This document shows positions 47,372 through 59,711 of a stretch of 64,000 nucleotides of DNA, one piece after another (positions within the stretch are counted from its first letter, which is position 1; each line of letters opens with the position of its first letter). This DNA comes from Salvia splendens. Its lineage: Eukaryota > Streptophyta > Magnoliopsida > Lamiales > Lamiaceae. The notes under the pieces are model-generated. The model ran no database searches, was not told the DNA's origin, and saw only the letters and a program-made list of their open reading frames with translations. The translations under genes and the position numbers were made by a program. The DNA is taken from positions 23,928,188 through 23,992,187 of the forward strand of contig NC_056053.1 of the NCBI RefSeq assembly GCF_004379255.2, given 5' to 3'.

Positions 47372-50126
47372 ATTACGTTCTTAAAAACAGAGTGGGGGAG
47401 CATTAGCAAGACAGTGGCGCGTGGTGATCACGGTTTTGGGGTGAAGATTGATGCTATGAGGTGGCGCGTTAGATTTACGGGAAGAGTTGGGGTGAATGCT
47501 ATGAGTGACACGTGGGCCCGGCACTGATAATCATTAAATTGTGAAGACCAATCAAATCATACCAATAAAAATAACTACAAATCAAGTAAACAGTAAAATT
47601 AGAAAAAAAAATGATTACTACTATAAATTAAATTATTAATTAATTAGTCAATATAAATGTGTGTGATTATTCAATCGGCTGATTTTGGTCTAGAAAACTA
47701 AATCGAAATTTTACGGTAGAATTGGAACTCGAAATATAATTTGAACCGATTATTTTGATTTTTCTATATATTTTTTAATTTTAAAAAGTGAAAAATAAAA
47801 AACAAAGCTTATGAAATCAATACGTCAGTTTTCCAGCTCAGTTCGACAGGTAACAAAACAAAAATTGGCCAAGAAATTGAGAATTTGATTTTTGATTTTA
47901 AATGTATTTTGATTTGATTTTCGATAAAATAAAGTTACTCTATCATAATTTATTTCCTTGACAATGATGTTTAAATATTCTAGTCATATGAAAAGTAGAG
48001 GAGAATTATTTGACTACTTAATGGATCTTAGTACATAGTATTTATTTCATGCATGAATAAGGTTTCATTAAACTCGACAAATTTTACAAAAAAATAATAA
48101 TGACATTAATTAGCTAGTACACTATTCTTATAAAAAATCATACTAGTACAAATGCCCAGTTAGGTACGAGTAATTAGAATGCATATATGTCTATGTTAAG
48201 ATAACAACATAATAAGTCTTTATATTTGATACTACAAAAATATCGAGTCCTCTATAAATTAAAAGCTCACAGATATTACATTGATTTATTAAATTCTTCA
48301 TACTATACAAATCATAATTATACCAACATGTATCGTGCATATTTGATTTTAATACATCATCCCAATTCCCAAATGGTGTAGTGCATATTACATGATATTG
48401 AATTTTTATATAATTAAGGATTTTCAGTACAATATATCACATATTATGAGAAAGATTATCACAAAAGTTTGTGGTCACCTAGTAAATATATACTCCTATC
48501 ACATTCACACATAAAAGTTCGTGGTCACCTAATAAATAAAACGGTTAAAAGATCTTAATTTCGATTTTCACATACTCTTTTTATGAACAAAGGAGTAATA
48601 ATGATTTTTATCTATTGAATTTTTTTGTTTAAATTAAATTCGTGATTGGAAGAGATAGGCTCCAAGGTTTGAGGGGTTGAGCAGGTGACACATGTAAAGT
48701 GGAATAAAATATAAATACCGAGGAATAACCTTAACAAAAGCAGCATTCCTAATCTTTTTTCAAACACCCCTAACTTAATTATTCTTTCATTTTTACCATT
48801 TAAATTTGATATTATAAAGGACAAATTGAAATGATTGAAGTAACTTTGTTGTCTCATATTGAATTGTCATTGATAAAGTGCAGATCAATTTATGTAGGGG
48901 AGGGGGCGACTACTATTATTATTTTTTCTTAATATAACAATATTACCTTAAGAGTGAAACACATAGAATATTCAACATTGTTAGTACTATTATTTTTAAG
49001 TACTCCTTATGTATCTTAGAATCAACTTTGTTGTCTCAAATTGAATTGAATTAACATTGACAAAGTGCATATCAATTTGTGTAGGAGAGGTGGGAGCTTG
49101 AAATATAGGAGTAGTAATTTTTTCCAATGAACATAACAGTTTTACCTAAAGAGTAAATAGAGAAGTGGTGAAAATGTAGTGAATTTGATTTTTATATTAA
49201 TTTTATAAAGACATGTTAGTCAATAATTAATGTGGTGTGAAATCTATTTGCCAAAAAAAAATCACTATTGAGTCTTTAATTAGTATTGGACATCCAAAAA
49301 TGACAAGGATTGAAGTAGTAGTAAGGATTGAAGTAGTAGTAGTAGTATTTTTTGTATACACCAAAGCGAATTATTGAATATATTCAAAGATATTGAAGTA
49401 TTAGTTTTGGGACCAAAATAAGGTAGAATAGTGATTTAGTTTAGGGAGTTTGAAATATTATGATATCAAATTAATATAAAAGATTTACCCAAGAGTAAAA
49501 ATTAAAGAATATTATTATATCAGTATAGAATTTGGAAGATTAAAATGAATTATATAATGAACTAAATTGCTCTTATAGTGAACTAAATTCGTATAATCTA
49601 ATTATGCATTTAAGTAGTGATTTTCCTAAATCACTACTCTTAACAATTATGTTGAAACGTTATAATATAAATAGAGACATTATAAGGCTCTCATAAAACA
49701 GCATCTTGAAATATTTAAACAGCTACAGAATCATAAAATTCATTTCAACAGCAGTAGAAATATAAGATCCATTTACCAAAATATATTAAAAGTAAAATGA
49801 GACATTTATTAGTAGACATACCAAAAAAGAAAAAATTGGAACATTTAATGGAAGATAATGGAAGATGGAGGGAGTAAAATTCAAGATGAAAGGATGCAAT
49901 AATAGTAATCACACAGCAATAATAAGGTAAAAATACTTGATAGTGTCTAAACCAAAATTTTTCTAACAAGGGAATAAAGAAATGAACTTGAGATAGAAAA
50001 GTTATTCCAGTAGTCATCTTTATCCCACACAATCAAAACCATGTCTAACAAGAGCTCCAAAAAAACAACAGTTACTGAGTTCAAGATTAAAATAAAGACT
50101 ATAACAGACGAAAATCAAGATTTCGA
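47372..50126. other. AT-rich intergenic region
   Basis: No gene recognised. A diverged duplication of ~70-100 bases occurs at about 48842 and 49024 (AACTTTGTTGTCTCA ... AAAGTGCA-ATCAATTT). Near 49780-49880 is the right half of a Stowaway element. The end holds the RPL4 3' UTR. Confidence 0.5.
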
Positions 50127-52450
50127 TCACTGAGACGCACCCAACCACTTTGTGAAGTTCTCAAATTCGGTGTAGTCACTGTCTGAAATCATGGTCTTAT
50201 ACCATGACTTGCTAGCTGAGTTGATTGCCAAAGCTTCCTCCTGCAAGAGACAAATAACCAAATGAGCTCGGGCAAGTAAGTTTCCAGCAGATTGCATCAA
50301 GGATGCGCAGCTTTGAGATACAAGCAAGAATGAACCAATGAAATGCAAATAGATCCAGAATCACAGATGTATACACTCACAAACAAGAACAAAGCAAGTA
50401 CAAAATAAACATTTATTAGAAACAAAAAAGTCTATGCAAATTACTGAAAGGGAACCGTATGGAGGATGATTTAGCAAAGAAATCAAAATCTAAAACCAGA
50501 AGCAACCAAATTCAGATGACGGGAGAGGTGAAATAAAAACACACGAGTGCAACTTACTATTAAAAGGGAACCGTATGTTATTATTACATATTCCATAGCC
50601 AGTCTATTATAGAGCAGGTGATACCAAACTGACAAGAAGCCAAAGCAGAAACACAACTCCAACTGCTATAATGATCCAGATACAACTTGCTACAACTAAA
50701 AGTCACAAACAAATTAAGTAAACAGAAATAATACCAAACAAATAGTAATGTTTCCTTCAAAGTGATCCTACAATGTGATATCAAACTGATAGCAAGATTA
50801 AGGTGAGACACATCTCCAAATGGCTGATCATTATTAACGATCCCAGATATAATTTGCTATAACTAAAACAAATATAGTAAATAGAAATAATACCAAACCA
50901 ATTGTAATGTTACATTCAAGGTGATTCTTCCAACTCAATGCATAACAAGCCTAAGCCGAAAACTAAAAAGAATACAGGCAGACCCAAAACAATACCAAAC
51001 AGATAGTTATGTTACATTCAAGGTGATTCTTCCAACTACATATAACAAAAAAGATTGTAGCATACAGATAATATAGCAGTTATTCAACCAAGACAAATAG
51101 ACACCAAGAGTAAAAACAATCAGCACACCTTACACCAAATATGAAACCTAAAGCAACAGAAATTAGTAATCAACATTACATATACCAAATTGAGTCAAAC
51201 ACAGGAACAGAAACATGCTAAACCAAAACAATTCCAAAATAGCTACCAAATTTATTGATAAAATCAACAAACCCAAGAGCACATGCGTAAAATGAAATAT
51301 TATGATAAACATAAATGAACAAATGGAAACAGAACATTTGAATTACCTTAGAGATTGGCTTCCTCTTCTTATCAAGCTTATCTTGCTTGGCCTTAACCCT
51401 TTGGGCCTCAGCCAAGAGCGCCATCCTTTTAGCAGCCTTAGCGTAAGGGTTCAGCTTGAGCATGACTTGGAGATTCTTCAGAGGGTTCTTCTTCAGAGGC
51501 GCCCTCTTCACCTCCTTCTTAATCGGCTTCACAACCGACTGCACTTCATCAGAGTTGATAATCCTAGCGATATCAGCGTTGATCATCTTTGCCCTCGGCA
51601 ACACATATCCATTCTTCTTCTCAGAAACCTTGTCAAATGTGCCGTAAATCGCATCGAGCTTCTCGAACGCAGATTTCGTCCAGATAACAAATCTTCCGAG
51701 GTGGCCTCCCGGGGCCAGCTTCAGCAGATTAAGGCGGGAAACGTGAGCAATCTCAACTCCAGGAATGTTCCTGAAAGCTTTCACAAGCTTCGCCCCTTCA
51801 TTTCCGTACACAACGAGCGGTCCTTTCCTTGACACGTATCTGCGGTTACGTGCTTTACCTTTTCCCGCCCTAATCGCCTGGCTGTCCTTGGCCTTAATCG
51901 CATCAGGATGAGCTCCGATCTGCTTCAAAACCTTCAGCGCAGCGCTGGTTTTCTCCACAGCCTCAGCTGCGTCGGAAACAACCAGCGGCAACTCCGGAAC
52001 TTCCTCAATTTTATGACCGCGAGCGAGCACCAGCGACGGAACGGCGGAGGCAGCAATCGCGGAAACAACAGCGTGGCGCTTCTGCGTCACATTGACCTGC
52101 CTGTGCCACCGGCGCCAGATTTTGGTCGGTGCGAACATGCGCCCTCCGCGGCACATGTTCCCGAAGGCTCCCTGTCCGGCTCGGTGCGTTCCGCCGCCGG
52201 CGACACGGGGGATACGCGAGACGGCACGACCAGTTCCCCACGACTCGGCGGAGGTCTGGTGGCCGGCGCGCTTGGAGACGGCGTAGGGCTGGCGAGCGTT
52301 CTTCGAGATCTGGCCGTGGACGAATGTGACGATATCCGGTCGGATCGCTGCTCTCATGACATCGGGGAGGGGGACGGAGTTGGCGTCGGTGGCCATGTCG
52401 CTCTCCAGCGACTGGACGGTGACGAGGGGGCGGGCGGCGGCAGCTGACAT
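50127..52450 (-). CDS. RPL4: 60S ribosomal protein L4 (uL4)
   Basis: Two exons, 52450-51347 and 50240-50127, across a 1.1-kb GT-AG intron, give 405 residues, the plant RPL4/L1 length. The N-terminal [15 protein letters not shown], the uL4 core ([22 protein letters not shown] split over the loop region, [16 protein letters not shown]), [16 protein letters not shown] and the basic C-terminal extension [18 protein letters not shown] are all present. The second exon encodes the conserved tail [26 protein letters not shown]. uL4 lines the peptide exit tunnel through an extended internal loop. The intron contains several diverged copies of a ~110-base unit (ACCAAAC...AGTAATGTT...CAAGGTGATTCTTCC). 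Confidence 0.97.
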
Positions 52451-52537
52451 TCCGTCGAGCTTTGAGGTCTAGGGTTTTGGGTGGAGTGAAAAATCAGGTT
52501 TGGGAATGGAGCGATGGCAAAATATCTCTATATTTAT

Positions 52538-52580
52538 TTAGGGTTTCGGCCCTTTCTGAGTTGGCCCATTTAACTGGGCC
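52538..52580 (-). promoter_or_regulatory. RPL4 promoter: telobox and paired site II motifs
   Basis: TTAGGGTTT (52538-52546) is a telobox on the minus strand. GGCCCA (52563-52568) and TGGGCC (52575-52580) are inverted site II motifs. All lie 88-130 bases upstream of the ATG, as in other plant ribosomal-protein genes. Confidence 0.8.
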
Positions 52581-52904
52581 TTCTTATTCATAATTGTTTG
52601 AAGCAAATTGAGTCTATTCATTACGTACATCCCTCTTCCGGTATAATATTTCATTCATCTAATAACACAAAATAGACTACAAATCTCACTATTTTCATTC
52701 ATCAACTCAAACAAAACTATAAATCGCATCGAATAAAAATCAGACTATAAATCAACATGAATGATTCAATATACATAGATAAATTCAATAAAAATGGCAC
52801 CGCATAAAAAATAGTCTATAAATAAAAAATAGACGGAGTACTATTATTTTTCCGTTTTAGTTGTCTCTTAATAATAAAACTCTCATTTCATTTTTACTAA
52901 CTAC

Positions 52905-53260
52905 GGAATAAAGCAGTAAAGTTGAGCTACAAAAGTTATTGCAGTAATCCTTATCCCACACAAAAGGAATCATGTGGAGGATGATTAGTTAAAAAAATCA
53001 GAGTCCAAAACCACAGGCAAAACCAAATTCAGACGATGGATGCAAGAATTTGAAAAGGGGGCTCTCCTACTAGAGGTGATGTCAAACTGATAACAAGCCT
53101 GAGATGAAACACATCTCCACAATATGCTAAAACTAATACCAACAAAAACCAACTCAAAACAATACCAAACCAATAGTAATGTGAATATTATAGAAAAAAA
53201 TATAACAGGATAGATTGTAGCAAACAGATCATATAGCTTTGATTCAAACAATACAACATG
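52905..53260 (-). pseudogene. Relic of a duplicated RPL4 3' half (intron/3' UTR, exon 2 lost)
   Basis: Stretches colinear with RPL4 non-coding parts: AAAAGTTATTGCAGTAATC and TTATCCCACACA match the 3' UTR at about 49998-50030. GGAGGATGATT, CCAAATTCAGA, GTGATGTCAAACTGATA and GATTGTAGCAAACAGAT then match intron text at about 50460, 50510, 50775 and 51050. The 3' UTR match jumps directly to the intron match, so exon 2 is absent. No coding sequence survives. Confidence 0.65.
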
Positions 53261-53690
53261 ATATCAACAAAATTAAGGCAACATAACTAAGTAATGAATA
53301 TTATACAAAAAAATAATCTCTTATTTGGTTTGTTAATCTTGTTGGTTAGTTGGTTCTAGATCATTCATTGGGAGTAGATAATTGCATTATTACATTTATA
53401 TTTATTCAATAATTGATATAGAATCAGCTATATCAGAAATTATTTCTTTCCTATTAACACATTCCTTCAAATGAACACTTGTCATCTTTTCACCAACACT
53501 CGGTTTCATGTTCCTAGCATACTTGGGCACATGCTCCTTCTTGGGCAGGGGAAATGGACCCTTAAAATAGCTTAAAACGTCATTCATTCAAAATATATAA
53601 AAAGAATCAACTTATGCTACTTATATTTGTTTAAGCTTAATCATCAAATATAAACGCACCCAATAAACTCCTAAGCATCTTTCAATAATA

Positions 53691-53869
53691 CTCCCTCCGT
53701 CCCGGGCTACTCGCTCCTTTCTTTTTCGACACGGAGATTAAGGAATGAGTGTATAAGAAAGTCAAAAATTACGGCTGTAGGTGAAAATTTTTACTAAAAA
53801 TGGAAAAAGTGCAAGTAACTTGGGACGCCCAAAAAGGAAATAAGTGCGAGTAGTACGGGACGGAGGGAG
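53691..53869. mobile_element. Stowaway-type MITE (179 bp)
   Basis: Perfect-looking TIRs CTCCCTCCGTCCCG at both ends, TA duplication (53689-53690, 53870-53871). Same length and subfamily as 7999-8177, in inverse orientation. Confidence 0.9.
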
Positions 53870-54135
53870 TATTAACATTAACTCCTATATTGGAATCAGC
53901 TTATTGTATATAACCAAACACCTCCAATAAGATTAAAATACACGAGATTTTTAGCAACATATAGACTATAACAAAGTGAGGCACAAGAAAATCATCTCTC
54001 CCATCTCTCTCTTCTCTCTCTCTCTCACACGCAATGCAGCTTTCAGCAGTGGAGGTCGCTGCAAATGAGCAGCATTCTTCGACCGCTGAGGAGCTGAGTT
54101 AAAGATGGGCGTAGACTTTACAGTCTTGCCCGGAA

Positions 54136-57100
54136 TCACATGTTGTCAGCTGGTTCTTTGATTTCTAACGATGTTTTCGAAAGGCTAGCTTCCAGTTCAT
54201 TTAATTCATCCATGTCCAGATCATCATCGTCGCCATCAACATCACCGTTGTTGTCGTCATCATGATCAGTTGCACTCCGCATGGTCGATGTGGATGAACT
54301 AGGCCTGTCCGTGGGTGCATCCTTATTGACCTGAAATGAGTGAGCAATGCTAAGCATATTGCAATATTATTAACACCGAGCAGGAATTTGGATTTGAATA
54401 AATATTAGAAGTTGAAAAGTCAACTCAATTTTAATATGATGCTCATTGCTCAATCATAGCAAGACGAGGAACATAGGAGAAATAATCTTGAGAGATCATC
54501 ATAGTATGATGCTCTTCGGCAAGGATTAGATATGATAAGGTTTCTCAACCTCTAAAATTCGTTGAGAAATTAGCTTTTTCACAAGTTCTGCTATATAGAT
54601 TAAGTCCATCCGTTTAATGATGGTTTATTATCTCTATAGTTTCCTCAAAGAATGCAACCGAAATTATAAATCTATAAATTTGTAACTAGATAGCAGCAAG
54701 ATGCTACACCATTTCACCTTTAGTACTATAGGATGACATAAATACTGTTTAACAATTAGTTCTTTTGCATCAAGGAAATGGATCGGTATTTACAGCGAAC
54801 TGATATTGGCTCACCTTTTCTTAATTCACTTTCCTTGATTCTACTGATTGGAATCCCCATCTCAAAGGAAACAATAACTAGAATTAAGAAAATATGAGGT
54901 GATATTATGGGCTATAAATGCCACAGAAATAATCTTTACCCAAACCTTTTCTTTTCGCATGCCTTAAATGTAGCAATTACAACTTCACTTTCAAATATTT
55001 TGGATTTTCAACATCCCCACTTTTTGCAGCAAAGTTTGTTTCACGTGTAACACAATGGACTGAAGGCATAGTTTTCGTCACCTAAAAAGTGAGGAGATTC
55101 TGGTTGCGAAAATTAAAAGGTGGTGTTGTAATTGCAACGTTTAAAACTTATGCAAATATTGCAAAGACAGGTAAAGGCTGTGTCTTTTGCAGCAACTGAC
55201 CCTAAAAATATTAATCTTTATCTTTGTAGTTCTAGTCAAACATTTACTAAATTCACCAACATTGAGGTGCAATAAAGTTAAACATAAAAGGTGAAACAAG
55301 GAACGGTTACCTTTTGATCTACATCTGATTCATCCTCCCTTTGGTACTTGTCATATGCTTCAGCATCATCAACAAATATGCTGGCATCTAGGAGGAAGAG
55401 CTCACGGCCACTGGTAAACAAGGCAGCTCATTTAAATTAATACCCAGCATCCAATGTTATTAGAGAATAGTAAACAAATATTCACTTAGAAAGACATGCC
55501 TCATGCGATCATTCTTTGCTCGGTCTGCCCTCTCTGCAGCCAGGCTTGCGTCTCTAGCCTCTATCTTTTTCATCTTCCATTGCATGAATAACTCCGGAGT
55601 CATTGGAGTCGTAGTGGCTATTTTTGCACGCTGAAAAGAGAATAAAAAACTCTAAAAATCGCTACTACATCTTGGAAATTGACATAAATTGATTGAAAAC
55701 CCAATATTTTATCAGCATTTGTAGAAATACCTCATTTTCTATCTCCTCCTCTATGGATACTTTTTTACTTTCCTCCTCCAAAAGAGCCTTCATTTGAGAT
55801 TTTAAAATATATCCGGGAGGGAGGGCGTGTCTGTAGTGGCATTCTTTACCACCATTTGGGCAAGCCCAAAACCAACCATACTGCTTCTTCTCCACGGCTT
55901 CCAGAAAGTATTTACATACCTGCAATGAAAACGAGAAAGAAGGTGATTAGAACTGGGTATTTCCAATGCTCCTTATTTATGCACGGCAGATAGAGCTTCC
56001 GAGTCTCTCTTGAATAAAAGCAAGCTCGAAATTTTCTCAAAAAGAGATAAACTTCCTCTTTTTCACTTAAAAAAGAGGCTATCCGCGATTAATCAGATAC
56101 TCAATACAAACCAAAACATTCTTAAGTGCTTCCAAATAGAACAAGAAAATAATATCCTAACCTCAGCACTTGATATGCATATCTATATACTATATAACAC
56201 CGATACGCCACCCTGTTGCCGTATCGCGTATCGGATACGTATCCGATACCGATACGCGACGGATACACCGTCGATACGTATCCTGGGCGTATCCGCGAGC
56301 TGGGCCGTATTGGGCCGGGAAACCTCAGATTCGATACGTATCCTTCGGCGTATCCGCGAGCTGGGCCGTATTGGGCCTTCATCCTCCTCTATCTGCAAAG
56401 ATCTGAGGTTCTCCTCTTCGAAATCAACGTCCATCTCTGTCGAAGAACTTCGCAACTTTCAATTTACGAACTTCAATCCGATTTGGGAACAAAATCGACA
56501 GTTAATCGGATATGAAGAAGAAGAAGAAGAAGAAAGGGGAGGCGCCGCTATTGCCTCAACTAGGGATTGAAGAAAATTGGAAATGGGAGAATGAAATTGG
56601 GCAAGAAGTAGTCACGATGGAAAAGGAGTATATTTGGGGCTCATTTTTTGGGCCAATTTATTACTCCATTAACTTTGTCTAATTTTGTAACTAGAAATAA
56701 ATATTTTGATCAATATTATTGGTAATATGGATAAGTATAACCAAAAAATCGATGTGGTGTAATCGACCATAAAAGAAATTGACTTTAGCTTTTAATATTT
56801 TGTAATTTTATTATTTTTATTTGTATAATAACATTAGAATATCTATTTTGTAATTTATTATGCACTATTATTATTTATTAAAAAAATAGTTAAAACGTAT
56901 CCGCGTATCGGGTTGTTTGGGAAAGAGCCGTATCCGCGTATCCGTATCCTTCGGATACTGATACGCGTATCCGTATCCGTGCCGCATAGTCTATATATAC
57001 GATATGCATATATAATGCAACCTAGCTATACTCAGAAAGTAATATTCTTATGATAAACATCAGGGATTTAATAGGGACCATAATGGAAGAGAGCTTACTA

Positions 57101-57991
57101 TATCAGTAGGCTTATTCTTGTTGTACTCGTTGCTCTTGGAGGCAACAACCTTCTCCAGAGTCTCTTGATCCCAATCCTCCATTGTGCCATTTTCATCTGC
57201 TAACAGAAGTTAGAGATCAAAACCGAACAGAAAATATCAAAATTATTTAAAAGCTAAAACCTTTTTGTACAATTACAGACCTTCATCACGCTTGTCACTG
57301 TATATATCTATCTTCTCCCCTTTTCTCTGCACATTCAGGTCATGAGAGAACTTGCATTTAAACCCTTTGGCACACTGCCCCACCTTAAAATGCTCACACA
57401 CAATAGACTTTGGATCAACGCCTGCAAACAACAATCATACGAGATTTAAAAAAAACATAAACAGTATTCTCCAGCTTCTCAGATGAATTTAGATTTATAA
57501 ATCAAGCAAAACGTCTTCATTCTTCAATATTAGTTAATAAATAATTTTTTGTGAAATTTTTATGAGCTTCAGAGATATAACATGATCAGAATGATTCTAC
57601 AAATTAGGTAAACTTACCAACAGGAACTTTAGGTTGTTTGATGGCAACTTTGAACAGCTCCTGCAGCTCCTTCTCTCTAGCTTTCTCCTCATCCTTCTTC
57701 TTCTGTCAGATCACAAGATCGCCAACGAAATAACACAATCAGCGATCGTCAACCATCTAAAGCTAAAGGAAACAAACAAGAGTGAAGAAGATCAATAATC
57801 AAACCGAATCGCAGCTCGACCTGTGCGTTGAGTTTGCTGGCGTCGGGTTTGGGCTCAACCGATTGTTTGAGAGACTGCACGTATTTCTGGACGTTCTTCG
57901 ACTTGTTCTTATTCTTCAATCCAAACGTCTTGTCCTCGATTATCTTCTGCTTCTTCGCCAAATCCGCTTTCGATTTCTGCTTCGGCGGCAT
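54136..57991 (-). CDS. CCCH zinc-finger protein, DFRP1/ZC3H15 family
   Basis: Eight exons (57991-57821, 57702-57618, 57421-57281, 57196-57099, 55919-55731, 55630-55500, 55410-55311, 54330-54136) give exactly 370 codons, 369 residues. The start [22 protein letters not shown] is the family signature. The first zinc finger is C94-x7-C102-x5-C108-x3-H112. The second is the unusual long form C167-x17-C185-x6-C192-x3-H196. The DRG-binding segment [18 protein letters not shown] follows (about 269 on), and the tail is Asp-rich. ZC3H15/DFRP1 stabilises the translational GTPase DRG1 on ribosomes; Arabidopsis relatives are C3H11 and C3H21. The sixth intron begins with GC instead of GT, and the fourth intron holds an 800-bp insertion. 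Confidence 0.95.
56190..56989. mobile_element. hAT-like element, GTATCC-rich ends, in intron 4
   Basis: An eight-base direct repeat TCTATATA (56182-56189 and 56990-56997) flanks 800 bp whose ends share a weak inverted repeat (CTAT...CAC-GATACG). About 150 bases at the left and 100 at the right are packed with CGTATCCG / CGGATACG motifs on both strands, as subterminal transposase-binding arrays in hAT elements. The middle (56370-56640) is ordinary sequence with a GAAGAA run. No transposase. The family assignment rests on the 8-bp repeat and is tentative. Confidence 0.65.
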
Positions 57992-58143
57992 CTCCGATCA
58001 ATTGAGAATTATGTCGACGATAACCGATGAAATTGAGGCGATTCCGATCAGTGCCGGCGGCGGAATCTGGAGAAAATGGCGGGGGACGCGTGGCGCTGAG
58101 AGGATGAGGGTGTGACTATGAGGATTTCTCTGTTAGAGAGTTA

Positions 58144-58741
58144 GACTATCCACCACTTCCTCTGGACAAAACTTTTTTTTTGGTTCCACAGTAACCGGGT
58201 TTTTTTTTTTTCCACATTTAACTTTATTTTATTTTATATTTTAATTCAATTATAATTAAAATTATCGGACTGTAAATAATTAGAAAACGAGATAATACTA
58301 AAATTTTAAAAAAGTAGTGAGACCAAATATTCGTTGTATTTATGGATACGAGAAAATTATACAACGAACATTTAAAAAAAACAAATGAAAACACCGCCAC
58401 CGTCTACTCGGTGGCGGAGTCGGAATCCGCCGCCTCTTCTCTACTGCTATAGAGAGTGAAATGGGTTTGAAGATGTGGGTGGAGGAGGGGTATTTGTAAT
58501 AAAAATTATTAAAATTTCCAAATTAATAAAAAAAAATGGCTATAGGCGCGCCGGCGGGCTGTGCAATAATCAGCCGCGCCGATCGCCGTGGCTACGCCAC
58601 CGTCGCCGTGTCCTCGCCGAGTAGTCGGTGAAGGACCCTCCGCCCCCTCCCATCTGTCCACGCCGCAGCGCCCGTATCCTTCACTATGGGTCGCCGCGGC
58701 TTAGTCGACTCCGGGGCGGCCGGCGCGCCGCCTGGATACCC
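58144..58741. mobile_element. Harbinger-like insertion in the ZC3H15 promoter
   Basis: Ends GACTATCCACCACTTCC and GGGTATCCAGGCGGC, partial inverted similarity, TTA on both sides (58141-58143, 58742-58744). The right half is very GC-rich (GGCGCGCCGG, CGCCGTGG). The insertion begins 153 bases upstream of the ZC3H15 start codon. Confidence 0.7.
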
Positions 58742-58744
58742 TTA

Positions 58745-59226
58745 GGATTTCTCGAAGCTACGGAATGTTCTGAATTACATTATTACCGTTCTACAGTTTA
58801 ACGGTTTTGTATCAATCTAGACTTTCTTAATTTTGTTGTTGGGCCGGATTTTGGAGATTTGGGCTCTATTGGACATATTCAAAGCCCATGAAAATGGAGG
58901 AAACATTAAATTGATAATATTGGAGTAAGTAGTATATATTATCAATTTCATGGGCTTTGACAATTAAATTTATTAGCGTGAGAAAGAATCATTCATTAGA
59001 GAGAAAATGGAGGAAACATTAAATTGATAATATATACTACTTACTCCATATTAATGTTTCTGGGTTTCTGGAAAAAATTTTCCCCCTTCATCGCATCCCA
59101 ATGCAAATCCTGTCCAGACTAGCGATAATATGACCGTTGTTCACTTACATAATTACATGGAATCAAATTATAGCATTTTATCACTTGCTACAAGTATAAA
59201 AATTAGAATGTGAAAATTCATGTGTT
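58745..59226. other. Intergenic with direct and inverted repeats
   Basis: Direct repeat GGAGGAAACATTAAATTGAT near 58899 and 59010. A perfect 28-base inverted repeat (about 58922-58949 and 59018-59045) starts TGGAGTAAGTAG. No gene. Confidence 0.7.
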
Positions 59227-59229
59227 TAA

Positions 59230-59708
59230 GAGCATCCGCAACGGCGGATTTCCTGGCAGACGTCCGCCATTAAACGTGAGAGGCGCGGATGTACACCGCA
59301 TATCCGCCGCCTTCCGGCGACGTCCGCGCGGGACGTCCGCTATTGCGGTGCCACGAAAAATGCCCCGAGCGGACGTCCCGTTTTTTTTATTTTTTAATAA
59401 AAAAACTATATAAATACGGCTAGTTGAACTTCATTTCATTCGCACCACTTGTTTTTTGTTTTAAATAAAGTGGTTGCATTTATCCGTATTCGTGTTGAAA
59501 TTTTAATTCCGTAAATTATTTAATTCCGTAAATTGTTTAATTTGGTGAATTTGTGAATTTTTATTATTGTGGATGTCCGTCGGGATGTCCGCCATTGTGC
59601 AGTGGGATGTCCGCCATTGTGCAGTGGGATGTCCTTATGACGTGGCAAGAGGTGTTTTTGGAAAGTTCGTCAGGTGTCCACGCTGGACATCTGCATTTGC
59701 GAATGCTC
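59230..59708. mobile_element. Harbinger-type MITE (479 bp)
   Basis: Ends GAGCATCCGCAACGGCGG and GAGCATTCGCAAATGCAG in inverse orientation, TAA on both sides (59227-59229, 59709-59711). Contains the repeated GGGATGTCCGCCATTGTGCA, present twice in tandem at 59583-59627. Related to 44758-45093. Confidence 0.87.
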
Positions 59709-59711
59709 TAA

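Larger units (their letters stand above)
52451..54135. other. RPL4 5' flank, RPL4 3' relic and ZC3H15 3' flank
   Basis: Contains the RPL4 promoter, an RPL4-like relic (52905-53260), a Stowaway MITE, and the 3' UTR of the CCCH gene. The small frame at 53402-53587 (minus) has no recognisable relative. Confidence 0.5.

Noticed and set aside
56010..56570. Plus-strand frame of 186 codons with repeated [15 protein letters not shown] text
   Set aside because: The text is the translation of CGTATCCG arrays in the intronic element; only the last ~60 codons lie in non-repetitive core, with no known relative.
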